Source of the DNA: CBDATA01 sp965202845
Lineage (GTDB): Bacteria > Acidobacteriota > Vicinamibacteria > Marinacidobacterales > Marinacidobacteraceae
Direction: 5' to 3'
NCBI GenBank assembly: GCA_965202845.1
Contig: OZ241856.1
Coordinates: forward strand, 558,001 to 622,000
DNA length: 64,000 nt
In this document: positions 23,337 through 32,389 of the stretch, one piece after another
Layout of the letters: every line of letters begins with the position of its first letter
Numbering within the stretch: position 1 is the stretch's first letter
Translations under genes and position numbers: made by a program
Notes under the pieces: generated by a model
The model's database searches: none
Told to the model about the DNA's origin: nothing
What the model saw: only the letters and a program-made list of their open reading frames with translations

Positions 23337-24122
23337 CTACCAGCGCAGCGCGGCCAGCGCGGCGACCAGGACGATGACGCCGAGCGCCGCGTAGTGGAGC
23401 TCCTCCCGCCGCCGGGTCTCGAGGCGCGGCAAGTCGGGCCGGAACTTCCCGGACATGTTCCGCTGGATGTAGGTCTTGTAGTACTCGACCACGAACCGTT
23501 CGAGGCCGCCGTTCATGTAGATGAGCAGACCGAGCGGCGTCGGCGCGCCGTCGGGGGCGAGCAGCCAGAACAGCGGCGCCAGAACCGCCAGGACCACGCC
23601 CGAACGCTGGAACCGGAGGAGCTTGAAGCCCTCGAAGGGGGCGTCCTTGTACGCTCCGCCCCCGGCGACCAGCAGTCCCACCAGGTATGCCGTCGCCAGA
23701 TAGCCGAGGAACCCGCGCACCGGCGTGTCGAGGAACAGCACGGCGACCACCAGCGCGACCAGAACCACCCCGGCGCCGAGGCGCGCCGCTTCGCTGCGTA
23801 CCGGACGGCCGAGAAAGGTGATGCGGGAGGGAACGAAGTACTTCTCCTGCGGCTCCCGGCGGAAGAACCCCTTGTAGAGCTCGGCGAGAAAGCGCTCGAG
23901 ACCCATGACCAGGAAGAAGACCGCCACGAACCCGAGATAGGCGACCCGGTCGCGAAGGGTCGGGACGCCCAAAAGCAGGATGGCGATCCCCAGCGAGAAC
24001 AGGATGCTCCGGGGGAAGGTGCGCGGCTTGAATCCTTCCCAGGGCGCGTCCTTGAAGGTGCCCCACAGCGAGGTATAGAGACCCGATACGGCGGCGGCGA
24101 CGACCAGGGTCAGCGCGCCCAC
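23337..24122 (-). CDS. Internally duplicated integral membrane protein
   Basis: The 261 residues contain about seven or eight hydrophobic segments arranged as two similar halves. Each half has a KDAPWEGFK or KDAPFEGFK box followed by RTFPRS or LRFQRS. About 60 residues later comes an LERFLAELYKGFF or LERFVVEYYKTYI box followed by a short basic segment. No family is recognised. The start is a GTG at 24122, 12 bases after the DUF5916 gene. It lies between that putative outer-membrane barrel and the GMC oxidase, so a transport or electron-handling role is possible but unproven. Confidence 0.65.
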   Translation of the reverse strand: MGALTLVVAAAVSGLYTSLWGTFKDAPWEGFKPRTFPRSILFSLGIAILLLGVPTLRDRVAYLGFVAVFFLVMGLERFLAELYKGFFRREPQEKYFVPSRITFLGRPVRSEAARLGAGVVLVALVVAVLFLDTPVRGFLGYLATAYLVGLLVAGGGAYKDAPFEGFKLLRFQRSGVVLAVLAPLFWLLAPDGAPTPLGLLIYMNGGLERFVVEYYKTYIQRNMSGKFRPDLPRLETRRREELHYAALGVIVLVAALAALRW

Positions 24123-24134
24123 GAAGCGCCGCGC

Positions 24135-26375
24135 CTACCGGTAGATGTCGAACTGGCGGGTGTACTTGACCGTGAAACTGCGGTTTTGCGGGCCGATCAG
24201 GGTGTTGCCCAGCCCCTCGGTGTCGTTGTACACGATGAACAGGCCGGTGCCGGCGGTGTTCAGCCAGTTGAAGCGGACGTTCGAGGACCAGACGTCCGCG
24301 TCGTCGTTGTACTGGAGGAGCGCCTGGAGGTAGATCAGCGGGGTGAAGTTGTAGGCCACCCGGAACTGCCCGAGGTTGGCGACGAAATCCCCCTCGGCGA
24401 GGTCGATGTCGTTGTAGAGCCAGGACGCCGAGGTGATCAGCCGGGTGCCCCAGCGGAAGTTGAAGGTGGTGTCGACGGTGCGCTGTTCGCCGGACAGGAA
24501 CCCGCCGTAGTCGATTCCGCCGGCGTACGAGAATGTGTCGGCGCGGTTCGTGTTCCATCGCCAGCCCGCCTGCCAGTGCGCGTAGGTTCCCGGAGGAACC
24601 ACGATGCCCTCCCGAATCTCGAACGGCTCCTCGAGCCCCTCGGTGATCCGGTTCATCGCCGGGCTGAAGTACCAGCCGTTCTCGAAATCGAAGTGGCTGT
24701 CCACGTGCAGCCGGCTGGTCTCGAGGAATCCGTCGAGGGTGCGGAAGCCGGAGTAGGTGATGTGGGGGCGGAGCTCCCGGAAGATGGGCGCCCACTTCGG
24801 GCGGTGGTAGGAGAAGTAGCCGTAGTCGAGGCTCCGGTACGCGCTCCGCCGCAGGAAACCGGCTTCCGGGTTGAAGTTGGCGGCGACTTCGGTCGCGCCG
24901 AGCCACAGCCGGAGGCGGTTGCTGAAGTACTCGCCGCGGGCGCGCCAGGCGTATTCGCCGCCTTCCACGTCCTCGTAGCCGGGGGTTTCGGTGCGGGCGG
25001 CGAAGCCGCTCAGCGTGATGATCTCCCCGATGCCCCACTGGGCGTCCACCCCCCAGGTGCGGTTCCAGTCGTTCTCGGCGGCGCTCGCGCCGGTGGCCGC
25101 CCGGTTCACGAACATGCCGCCCACCGAGGAGCGCTCCCCGAGTTCCCGGCTCACGCTCGCCACCGTGAAGTTGTTGGCGGCCACCACCCCGTCCACCGCG
25201 CGGGTCTGCATGTTCAGCAGGCCGACGTTGTAGTCGCCCGCCTTCCCCGACAGCCGGGCGCCGCCCAGAATGGGAACCGGCGCCCCGCCGGGTCCGATGC
25301 CGATGCGACGACTGAAGAACAGGTCCACCGATCCGGGCGCCCCCATCGAGAAGTTGCCGGCGTTCTCCAGGAAGAACGGCCGCTTCTCGGGGAAGAAGAG
25401 ATTGAACCGGGACAGGTTGATCTGCTGGTCGTCCACCTCGACTTGGGCGAAGTCGGTGTTGTACGTGAGGTCCAGATTCAGGCTCGGGGTCAGGCCGACC
25501 TTGGCGTCCAGGCCGATGTCGTAGTTGGTCTGGATCTCGGTCTCCGCCGAGTAGTCCCGCCCGCCGGCGGCGAGCGCGTAGGGGATCACCTTGAGGTTCC
25601 GCGGGCTGGGCAGGTCGAGGCCGTGGAGTTCCCCGGCCAGGGAGAGGCGGTTGATGTTGTAGATCCGCGCCACCGGCGACCAGTAGGCTTCCTCGCGCTT
25701 CCGGCGGATGTTCCGCTGGAAGTTGATGCCCCAGACCTGCGGGCGGTCGCCGTAACGGAGGGTGCGCAGCGGGATCGCGAACTCCGCCGACCAGCCGTAG
25801 TCCCCGACGTGGGTGCGGACCGTCCAGCTGGCGTCCCAGTTCACGTTGAATCCGCCGCCGGAGCCGGTGCGGGCGCGCATCATGGGGCCGCCGCCCATGC
25901 CGCCCCCGCTGCCGGCGTTGCTCAGCTGGCCGTCGTATTCGAGGCCGGCGGGAGTGGTCCCGAAGATGAACCCGTTTTGCAGGTCGTGGTACGTGTCGAA
26001 GACGACGCGGAACGAGTCGGTGTCGTCCAGCGAGGAGTCCCGGCGGGCGTCGGTGGCGATGATGCCCGAAGGATCGCTGTCGTAGAGGATCGCCCCGATG
26101 TAGACCGCCTCGTCGTCGAAGAGGATGCGGACTTCGGTGCGCTCGGTGGCGGGGCGCCCCTCGAAGGGGTTCGCCTGGATGAAGTCGGTGAACGGCGCGG
26201 CGTTCTCCCAGACCTCGTCGTCCACGACGCCGTCGATGAGCGGCGCTTCGACCGCGGCCGACGCCGCGCCGATCCGGGTCGCGGTTGTCGTTTCGCCGCC
26301 GCCGTTCTGGGCGGCCGCCGGCGTCGCCAGCGCGAGGAGGGCGAGGGATACGAGGGGAACGGGGAGACGGGACAT
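24135..26375 (-). CDS. DUF5916 protein with N-terminal CBM9-like domain
   Basis: The 746 residues comprise a Sec signal peptide (ends near PAAAQ) and a CBM9-like sugar-binding domain (PLIDGVVDDEVWENA, FDDEAVYIGAILYD). A large beta-rich region matches DUF5916: FQRNIRRKREEAYWSPV, DQQINLSRFNLFFPEKRPFF, and many alternating strands near the end with a terminal aromatic FDIYR. These features suggest an outer-membrane barrel. The family is widespread in Bacteroidota, Gemmatimonadota and Acidobacteriota, and its function is unclear. ATG 26375 is preferred over GTG 26378 or TTG 26387 because the signal peptide follows it directly. It heads a four-gene unit. Confidence 0.8.
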   Translation of the reverse strand: MSRLPVPLVSLALLALATPAAAQNGGGETTTATRIGAASAAVEAPLIDGVVDDEVWENAAPFTDFIQANPFEGRPATERTEVRILFDDEAVYIGAILYDSDPSGIIATDARRDSSLDDTDSFRVVFDTYHDLQNGFIFGTTPAGLEYDGQLSNAGSGGGMGGGPMMRARTGSGGGFNVNWDASWTVRTHVGDYGWSAEFAIPLRTLRYGDRPQVWGINFQRNIRRKREEAYWSPVARIYNINRLSLAGELHGLDLPSPRNLKVIPYALAAGGRDYSAETEIQTNYDIGLDAKVGLTPSLNLDLTYNTDFAQVEVDDQQINLSRFNLFFPEKRPFFLENAGNFSMGAPGSVDLFFSRRIGIGPGGAPVPILGGARLSGKAGDYNVGLLNMQTRAVDGVVAANNFTVASVSRELGERSSVGGMFVNRAATGASAAENDWNRTWGVDAQWGIGEIITLSGFAARTETPGYEDVEGGEYAWRARGEYFSNRLRLWLGATEVAANFNPEAGFLRRSAYRSLDYGYFSYHRPKWAPIFRELRPHITYSGFRTLDGFLETSRLHVDSHFDFENGWYFSPAMNRITEGLEEPFEIREGIVVPPGTYAHWQAGWRWNTNRADTFSYAGGIDYGGFLSGEQRTVDTTFNFRWGTRLITSASWLYNDIDLAEGDFVANLGQFRVAYNFTPLIYLQALLQYNDDADVWSSNVRFNWLNTAGTGLFIVYNDTEGLGNTLIGPQNRSFTVKYTRQFDIYR

Positions 26376-26491
26376 CACGCCGGGCAATTTAGCTTACGCT
26401 TCCCGGTTCCCGTCGGGCGCCGGACTGCCCTGGTTCGCGCCCCCTTGAAACGAGAACGGCGCCGGACGCGCGCCGGAAAGGAGCGGGTTCG

Positions 26492-27274
26492 TTGTCCGAA
26501 CGCACCGTGGCGAGCAGGCGGGAGCTGCTCGATTTCGCGACCGGGATCGCCTGGGAGGCCGGTCGGCTGATCATGCGCCATTTCCAAGTGGGGGTCGGCG
26601 TGACCCGCAAGCCGGATCGCACTCCGGTGACCGAGGCCGACATCGCCTGCGAGCGGCTGCTCCGGGCGCGCATCCAGGCCCGGTTCCCCGGCCACCGGGT
26701 GCTCGGCGAGGAGGACGGCGAGTCCGGTTCCGATCCGTCGCACCGCTGGATCCTGGATCCCATCGACGGCACCACCTCGTTCATCCACGGGGTTCCGCTC
26801 TTCGGCATCCTGATCGGCCTCGAGGTCGGCGACGAGCCGGTCGTCGGGGTCTGCAATCTCGCCGGCCTCTCGGAGATGGTCGCCGGGGCGCGGGGCGAGG
26901 GCGCCTTCTGGAACGGCCGCCCGGCCCGGGTGTCCCGGGTGACCGAAATGGAGAACGCGCTCGCCACCACCACCGATCCGGCCACCATCGGGCCGATCTG
27001 GAAGGAGATCGGGAAGCGGGTCGGCGCCCGCCGCACCTGGGGGGACGCCTTCGGGCACGCGCTGGTCTGCACCGGGCGCTCCGAGATCGCCCTCGATCCG
27101 GAAATGAAGGCGTGGGATTCCTCGCCGTTCCTGCCGATCCTCGAAGAGGCCGGCGGGCGGTTCACCGACTGGGACGGGAACCGCACCATCCACGGCCTGA
27201 ATGCGGTCAGCACCAACGGCGCCCTTCACGACGAGACGCTGGCGATGCTGGAAGCGGTCCGGACGCCGGACTGA
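26492..27274 (+). CDS. Inositol-monophosphatase-family phosphatase (histidinol-phosphatase-like)
   Basis: The 260 residues carry the family metal motifs: PVTEADIACE, the GEEDGES block, WILDPIDGTTSFIHG (DPIDGT) and the late AWDSSPFLPILEEAGG (WD) motif. The protein hydrolyses a phosphate monoester with Mg2+. The best matching branch is the histidinol-phosphatase/IMPase type (HisN-like). The start is a TTG at 26492, supported by AAAGGAG 8 bases upstream. It stands alone between a divergent unit and VapBC. An inositol role would fit the Ino1 gene at 58167, but they are far apart. Confidence 0.85.
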   Translation: MSERTVASRRELLDFATGIAWEAGRLIMRHFQVGVGVTRKPDRTPVTEADIACERLLRARIQARFPGHRVLGEEDGESGSDPSHRWILDPIDGTTSFIHGVPLFGILIGLEVGDEPVVGVCNLAGLSEMVAGARGEGAFWNGRPARVSRVTEMENALATTTDPATIGPIWKEIGKRVGARRTWGDAFGHALVCTGRSEIALDPEMKAWDSSPFLPILEEAGGRFTDWDGNRTIHGLNAVSTNGALHDETLAMLEAVRTPD

Positions 27275-27304
27275 CCCGTTCGCACGGGCCTTCCCCCCTC
27301 CGGT

Positions 27305-27709
27305 TCAGTCGTCGGCGGGCAAGCGTTCGATTCCGGGCGCACTGTTGAAATCACGGTCGAAGGACAGGATCCGCGAGATGCCGCGCCTGTTCATCACTGC
27401 GATGTGCAGGGCGTCCCGTGGCGAGAGCGCCGAGACGGAAAACATGACGTCGCGGGCTTGGAGGACATCTTCGAGAGTCACGGGGATCACCTCGTCCACG
27501 AGATCAAGAAGGGCCGAGAAAGCGGGGTGGATTGCTTTCCGACGGTGGATCGATGCGTAGCGGTGGAGGATTTCCTGCAGCACCTCAACGCTGGTGACAA
27601 GGCTTTCGCCTCTTCCTGCCAGGGATTCAAGCGTACGGCGGGCTTTCTCCCGAAGAGGATGGGGGCCTCCGACCAGGTACATGGGAATGTTGGAGTCCAC
27701 GAAGATCAC
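27305..27709 (-). CDS. vapC: VapC-type PIN-domain toxin RNase
   Basis: The 134-residue PIN domain has the acidic residues expected for the active site: Asp5 (FVDSN), Glu42 (SVEVLQEI), Asp99 (SPRDALH) and Asp118 or Asp120 (SFDRDFN). VapC toxins cleave RNA. The start is a GTG at 27709 that overlaps the antitoxin stop (GTGA), the standard antitoxin-first arrangement. Confidence 0.88.
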   Translation of the reverse strand: MIFVDSNIPMYLVGGPHPLREKARRTLESLAGRGESLVTSVEVLQEILHRYASIHRRKAIHPAFSALLDLVDEVIPVTLEDVLQARDVMFSVSALSPRDALHIAVMNRRGISRILSFDRDFNSAPGIERLPADD

Positions 27710-27960
27710 TTCGCATGCCGCCCCCTCTCAATCTCGGTGAGCATCTGGTCGATGTCGGGGGCCGGAAACGAGTAGGACGAGGCGACGCGAATGGCCCGCA
27801 GCTTCTGCTCAACCGTCCGCTTTGCTGGAGCGTCGTCCCGCAGCGCCGTGCGAAGTTGACGCCGCACCCACTCGGAGAGCCGAATCCCTTCGCTCCGGGC
27901 GATTTCCCGATAGCGGCGCAGCTCGTCCGCGTCCATGGCGACCTGAAGTCGAGAACTCAT
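27706..27960 (-). CDS. vapB: Ribbon-helix-helix antitoxin (VapB-like)
   Basis: The 84-residue protein begins with a short strand and two helices typical of RHH DNA-binding antitoxins (SSRLQVAMDADELRRYREIA, GIRLSEWVRRQL). Its C-terminal 30 residues probably wrap the toxin. It is translated immediately before vapC with a 4-base overlap, and the dimer should autoregulate the operon. The promoter region is limited to about 30 bases next to the aminohydrolase stop at 27992. Confidence 0.82.
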   Translation of the reverse strand: MSSRLQVAMDADELRRYREIARSEGIRLSEWVRRQLRTALRDDAPAKRTVEQKLRAIRVASSYSFPAPDIDQMLTEIERGRHAK

Positions 27961-27991
27961 GCCCGTGAGTATGCCACGTGCGGGCCCGGGT

Positions 27992-29380
27992 TCAGCGCGC
28001 CTCCACCGCCTCGCGGACCCGGTCGGCGAAGCGGCGCGCCCGCTCCATGGCCGCCTCCTCGTCCACGGTGGTGACCGCGCCGTCTGCGACCACCAGCCTG
28101 CCGTGCACCAGCACGGTCGAGACGTCGCCGCCGCGCGCCGCGTACACCAGGTGCGAGTACGGGTCGTAGAGCGGAGTCATCCCGGCGCGGCGGACGTCCA
28201 CCAGCACGATGTCGGCGAGCTTGCCGACTTCCAGCGATCCGAGCTGGTCCGCCTGGCCGATCACCCGGGCGCCGCCCAGGGTCGCCATGCGGAAGACCGT
28301 CCGCGCCGGGAGCGCGGTGGGGTCCCCGGAAACGAACTTGTGGAGCTTGGCGGCGGCGTCCATCTCCTCGAAGAGGTCCAGGTTGTTGTTGCTGGCCGGC
28401 CCGTCGGTCCCCAGGCCGACCGGAACTCCGGCGGCGAGCAGCGCCGGGACCGGGGCGGCGGCGTCCGTTCCGAGCTTCATGTTGCTCTCCGGGTTGTGGG
28501 CGACTCCGGCGCCGCCGGCGGCGATTTGGGCGATGTCCTCTTCGGAGATGTACACCGCATGGGCGAGCATCGTCCCCGGGCGCAGCGCCCCGATGGAGTC
28601 GAGCGCTTCCACCACCCGCATCCCGGTCTCCTCCCGGACCTGGTCGTTTTCGGTCGGGGCCTCCGCCACATGAATCTGAAACGCCGTCCCCCGCTCCTCT
28701 GCGAGCCGGAACGCCGCTTCGACGTCCGCAAGCGAGGTGGTGTAGAGGGCGTGCGCCGCCACGCTCGGAATCAGCAGCGGGTTGTCCCGGTGGCGTTCGA
28801 AGAAGGCGTCGGCGGAGGCGAGCGACTCGGCGGGAGTCGCGAAATCCGGCGCCGGAAACCCGATGACGCTCGGCCCGGTGACGACGCGAATCCCCGCCTC
28901 GCGGGTCGCCCGCGCGACGTCGTCCGGGAAGTAGTACATGTCGGCGAAGGTGGTGGTCCCGCTCTTCAGCATCTCGATGGAGGAGAGCAGCGTTCCGGCG
29001 TACACGAAATCGGGCGCCACCAGCGCCGCCTCCGCCGGGAAGATGCGCTCTTCGAGCCAGGTCAAAAGCGGCAGGTCGTCGGCGAGGCCGCGCAGCAGGG
29101 ACATCGAGGCGTGCCCGTGGGTGTTGACGAGTCCGGGAATCACCAGCTGGCCGGCGGCGTCGATGCGCCGGATGCCGGGGGGGCGGGGCGCCGCCCGGTC
29201 CAGCAGGCCGGCGATGCGCGCTCCCTCGACCAGGACGGCGCCTCCCTCGAGGACGGTTCCGGCTTCGTCCATCACCACGACGGTCCCGCCGTCGATGAGC
29301 AGCCGGTCTTCCTCCGGGGGTTGTTCGCCGCCGCAGGCGACGGCGAGCGCGAGCAAGCACGCAAGCGCGTAGTGGTTCAT
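27992..29380 (-). CDS. Lipoprotein aminohydrolase (SAH/MTA-deaminase-like)
   Basis: The 462-residue amidohydrolase starts with a lipoprotein signal (MNHYALACLLALAVAC). It has the TrzN/SAH-deaminase motifs: IPGLVNTHGHASMSLLRGLA with HxH, a TTTFADMYYF block, FQIHVAEAPTE, HNPESNMKLGT and LGTDGPASNNNLDLF with the metal Asp. Cytoplasmic relatives deaminate S-adenosylhomocysteine, methylthioadenosine or triazines. A lipid-anchored form would act on external nucleosides (inference). The ATG overlaps the stop of the upstream ATPase. Confidence 0.82.
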   Translation of the reverse strand: MNHYALACLLALAVACGGEQPPEEDRLLIDGGTVVVMDEAGTVLEGGAVLVEGARIAGLLDRAAPRPPGIRRIDAAGQLVIPGLVNTHGHASMSLLRGLADDLPLLTWLEERIFPAEAALVAPDFVYAGTLLSSIEMLKSGTTTFADMYYFPDDVARATREAGIRVVTGPSVIGFPAPDFATPAESLASADAFFERHRDNPLLIPSVAAHALYTTSLADVEAAFRLAEERGTAFQIHVAEAPTENDQVREETGMRVVEALDSIGALRPGTMLAHAVYISEEDIAQIAAGGAGVAHNPESNMKLGTDAAAPVPALLAAGVPVGLGTDGPASNNNLDLFEEMDAAAKLHKFVSGDPTALPARTVFRMATLGGARVIGQADQLGSLEVGKLADIVLVDVRRAGMTPLYDPYSHLVYAARGGDVSTVLVHGRLVVADGAVTTVDEEAAMERARRFADRVREAVEAR

Positions 29381-31110
29381 GTCCTGGTTTCCTTCCGCCG
29401 CCGGAATACGGCCCCGCGCAGCCGGTTCATCGCCGCCGCCACCTCGTAGCGGCGGGGGCGGGCCAGCCGGCCCGGGTGCTCCCCGCTGCGCCCGGCCCCG
29501 GTGAGTCCGTCCAGTCCCTCCCGGTCCAGGCAAGCATCGATGGCGTCGAGGACTTCGGGAAGCGAGCGATCCGCGTCCATGAAGCGGGCGGCGGCGAGCG
29601 CCAGCGCATGGCCGATGGCGCGGGTCTGGCTCGCATCGAAGAGCGCCGGGCCGACCGCCCGGAGGTCCACCGCGTCCTCGCCGTAGACCAGTTCGTCCCG
29701 GCTGGTCGCCCGGATGCGCGGGCGTCCCTTCCGTCCGGCGGGATCGAAGCTGGAGGCGCGGGGAATCCGGCCCCGCCCCGAAGCGGGCCAGGCGTCCGTT
29801 CGCGCCGCGCGCCGGATCGGGAACGCCCGCGCCGCCCGCCGCGCCTCCCCGGTCGCATCCCGCGCCCGGTACTCGTCCATGCGGATCACCGTATCGGCCC
29901 CATCCAGCCAGGCGCCCGATCCGCCCATCACCAGAACCACCGAAACTCCCCGGTCGTCCCGGAGCGCGCCGATGCGGTCCAGCAGGGGAGTGATCGGCTC
30001 GGAACGCCCGGGGACCAGCGCCTCCATCCGGGCGTCCCGGAGCAGCAGGTTGGTCGCCGAAGTGTCCTCGTCCAGAAGCAGCAGCCGGGAGCCGGCCTCC
30101 AGCGCCTCCATGAGGGACGCCGCCTGGCTGGTGCTTCCGCTGGCGTCGGCGGTGCGAAACCGGTCGGTGCGCCGTCCGCCCGGCAGGGCGCCGATCAGCG
30201 GACTCAGGTCCACATCGAGGATGGGGCGCCCCTCCTCGGCGCGGATGGTCACCGCGTCGCTCCGGGTGACCACCCGCTCGCGCCCGTCCCCCGGGATGTG
30301 CGGGGCGACCCCGTGCGCCAGGGCTTGCAGCAGGGTGGACTTGCCGTGGAACCCGCCCCCGATGATGACCGTGATCCCTTCGGGAATCCCCATCCCGGAG
30401 AGGGCGCTCCCGTCGGGCAGCGGGAGGTTCACCGCAAGCGACGGCGGACTCTGGAAACGCACCGCATCGTCCGCCGGCAGGGGGCGGTCGCTCGCCCCGT
30501 GGGCCCGGGGGAGCAGGGCGCCGTCGGCGACGAAGGCGACCAGGCGGCGTTCGGCGAGTCGGTCCCGCAAATTCTCCTGAATCTCGACATCCTCCACAAA
30601 CCGCCGGGCGTCGGGTCCGGGAGCGGTCAGCGCCCGCCGGGCGATCTCCGGCAGATCCCGGGTCAGCAGCCGGGCGGCGGTCCGACCGCGGATGCGGCGC
30701 CCGTTCGCCGGGAGGCCGACTTCGAGGCGCGCCTCCACCCCGCCGTCCGCCGGGAAGGCGATGGCGCTCCGCTCGAGGGCCGTCTGCCCGCCGGCGTCCA
30801 CCAGGACGGTCCCGCTGGCTCCCGATCCGGCGCCCGGTTCCCGGCGGGGGACGCTGCGCTCCACCTGCCGGGCCAGCCAGTCGGCGAACGCCGCCCGGCG
30901 GATGCGGCCCTCTCGCAGTTCTCCGGGAATCCGCGCCGTTTCCGCGTCCACCCGCAGTCGGACGCGCGATGGCGGGGCGAAGGGATCGGCGGCGACCCGA
31001 TCCACGAACAGCGTGATCCCGCCGCCCAGGCGCCAGGCGCCGACCAGGGAGCGGTAGGCCGGGTAGCCCCTTCCCTCGAGGGCGAGGCAGCGGCCTTCCA
31101 GGTCGGACAT
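29377..31110 (-). CDS. Predicted ATPase of the ABC class
   Basis: This 577-residue protein matches the ABC_ATPase family. The N-terminal motif GRGYPAYRSLVG is typical. The Walker A variant GGGFHGKSTLLQAL lies in the central domain. The Walker B region LLLLDEDTSATNLL carries the DEDTSATN signature of the family, and VVLVMGGSG follows. It has no membrane segments. The function of the family is not established; it is commonly annotated as an isolated ABC-type ATPase. ATG 31110 (MSDLEGRC) matches family starts better than the in-frame ATG at 31131. Confidence 0.85.
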   Translation of the reverse strand: MSDLEGRCLALEGRGYPAYRSLVGAWRLGGGITLFVDRVAADPFAPPSRVRLRVDAETARIPGELREGRIRRAAFADWLARQVERSVPRREPGAGSGASGTVLVDAGGQTALERSAIAFPADGGVEARLEVGLPANGRRIRGRTAARLLTRDLPEIARRALTAPGPDARRFVEDVEIQENLRDRLAERRLVAFVADGALLPRAHGASDRPLPADDAVRFQSPPSLAVNLPLPDGSALSGMGIPEGITVIIGGGFHGKSTLLQALAHGVAPHIPGDGRERVVTRSDAVTIRAEEGRPILDVDLSPLIGALPGGRRTDRFRTADASGSTSQAASLMEALEAGSRLLLLDEDTSATNLLLRDARMEALVPGRSEPITPLLDRIGALRDDRGVSVVLVMGGSGAWLDGADTVIRMDEYRARDATGEARRAARAFPIRRAARTDAWPASGRGRIPRASSFDPAGRKGRPRIRATSRDELVYGEDAVDLRAVGPALFDASQTRAIGHALALAAARFMDADRSLPEVLDAIDACLDREGLDGLTGAGRSGEHPGRLARPRRYEVAAAMNRLRGAVFRRRKETRT

Positions 31111-31147
31111 GCAACCCGGGAAGTCTGGCATGAGGAGGGGCGCGGGC

Positions 31148-31153
31148 TACGCT
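31148..31153 (+). promoter_or_regulatory. -10-like TACGCT upstream of the desaturase
   Basis: TACGCT ends 14 bases before the ATG at 31168. GGGGGAG between the two could be an SD. No good -35 is visible. Confidence 0.3.
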
Positions 31154-31167
31154 CCCGGGGGAGCGCG

Positions 31168-32124
31168 ATGTCCACGGGATCACACTGGATGGAAGCCACC
31201 GCCGATCTCCGGCGGACGCTCGCCGCCCGGGTGCCGGCGGAGACCCTCCGGCGCCTCGCCCGCAAGCGTCCCGCTCTCCACTTTCTGGTTCTGGGCTGGC
31301 AGCTGCTGCTGCTCGTCGGGAGCGGCGCCCTCGCCTGGGCGTATCCCGGCTGGGTGGGATGGCTCGCCGGCGTCCCGCTCGGATTCACCATCTTCAACTT
31401 CACCGTGATGCTGCACGAAGTCGTGCACGGCCTGGTCTTCCCCGCCGGGCGTTTCCCCCGGGTGACGCGGACGCTCGCCCATCTCTACGCCTTCCCCAGC
31501 GGCGTCTCGGCGAGCCAGTTCACCCGCTGGCATCTCGACCACCACGCCCAGCTCGGCGACCCCCAGGGCGACCCCAAGCGGCATTGGCTCTCGCCGAAGC
31601 GGAACGCCCGCTGGTACAAGGCGCTCTACCTGACGCCGGCGCTGATCCCGATCTACTTCCGGGCGGCGCGCCGGGAAAACGCCGGATACCCGGAGGCGCT
31701 GCGCCGCCGGATCGCCCGGGAGCGGACGCTCACCGTCGCCGGCCACCTGCTGATCCTGGGCGCGCTCTTCGTCTTCGGCGGGCCGGGGGTCGCCGCCCGC
31801 GTCTACCTGTTTCCGGTGTTTTTCGTCTTTCCGGTAGCGTTCACCCTGAACCGTCTGGGGCAGCACTACGACATCCGACCGGAGAATCCCGCGCTCTGGG
31901 GCACGCTGATGCGCGAATCCCGGCTCTGGAACCTCGCGTTCCTCTGGTCCGGCCACCACCTGGAGCACCACTACTTCCCGCGGACGCCCTTCTACAACCT
32001 CCCGGCGCTCCGGCGCGCTCTCGCCCCGTTCTTCGAGGAGATCGGAGCGCGCCCCAGCACCTATCGCCGTCTGCTCCGGAAATGGTTCGTGGACAACCGG
32101 ACCCCGCACACCGACTGGGCGTGA
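31168..32124 (+). CDS. Membrane fatty acid desaturase/hydroxylase-like protein
   Basis: The 318 residues have four to five hydrophobic segments and three His boxes of the di-iron desaturase family: HEVVH (residues 83-87), HLDHH (122-126) and HHLEHHY near residue 270. A NRLGQHYD motif adds another His. The reaction needs O2 and an electron donor and introduces a double bond or hydroxyl into a lipid or carotenoid. It is followed 15 bases later by a cold-shock-like gene, which would fit temperature-related lipid adjustment (inference). Confidence 0.85.
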   Translation: MSTGSHWMEATADLRRTLAARVPAETLRRLARKRPALHFLVLGWQLLLLVGSGALAWAYPGWVGWLAGVPLGFTIFNFTVMLHEVVHGLVFPAGRFPRVTRTLAHLYAFPSGVSASQFTRWHLDHHAQLGDPQGDPKRHWLSPKRNARWYKALYLTPALIPIYFRAARRENAGYPEALRRRIARERTLTVAGHLLILGALFVFGGPGVAARVYLFPVFFVFPVAFTLNRLGQHYDIRPENPALWGTLMRESRLWNLAFLWSGHHLEHHYFPRTPFYNLPALRRALAPFFEEIGARPSTYRRLLRKWFVDNRTPHTDWA

Positions 32125-32139
32125 GGGACTGACTTCCGC

Positions 32140-32385
32140 ATGCTCGGAACGGTGAAGTGGTACGACCCGGAGATGGGAGAGGGGTTCATCCAGCGGGAGG
32201 AGGGCCCCGACGTGCACGTGCCGCAAAGCGCGCTGGGCGACGCGGCGCCGGGATTCCTGGTCGAGGGGCAGGCGGTGGAGTTCGAGATGTTCGCCATCCC
32301 CGGCGGCTTCCGGGCGCGGAACGTCCGGGTGATCGGAACCGGGGAGGACTGGCCCCAGATCCGCCGCCCCCGGCCGCCCCGCTGA
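32140..32385 (+). CDS. Cold-shock-domain protein with a divergent RNP1 motif
   Basis: The 81-residue protein is a single cold-shock domain (MLGTVKWYDPEMGEGFIQ) with an Arg/Pro tail. Typical members read KGFGFI at RNP1; here it is MGEGFI, and the acidic residue may weaken nucleic-acid binding. The second motif DVHVPQSAL replaces DVFVHFSAI, losing aromatic residues. It is still recognisable by spacing and the GQAVEFEM strand. It may be a regulator or a non-canonical CSD protein. Confidence 0.75.
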   Translation: MLGTVKWYDPEMGEGFIQREEGPDVHVPQSALGDAAPGFLVEGQAVEFEMFAIPGGFRARNVRVIGTGEDWPQIRRPRPPR

Positions 32386-32389
32386 GACC

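Noticed and set aside
23181..26570. Plus-strand open frame of about 1,100 codons opposite the GMC, membrane and DUF5916 genes
   Set aside because: It crosses three well-supported minus-strand genes and reads as Arg/Glu/Pro-rich shadow sequence.
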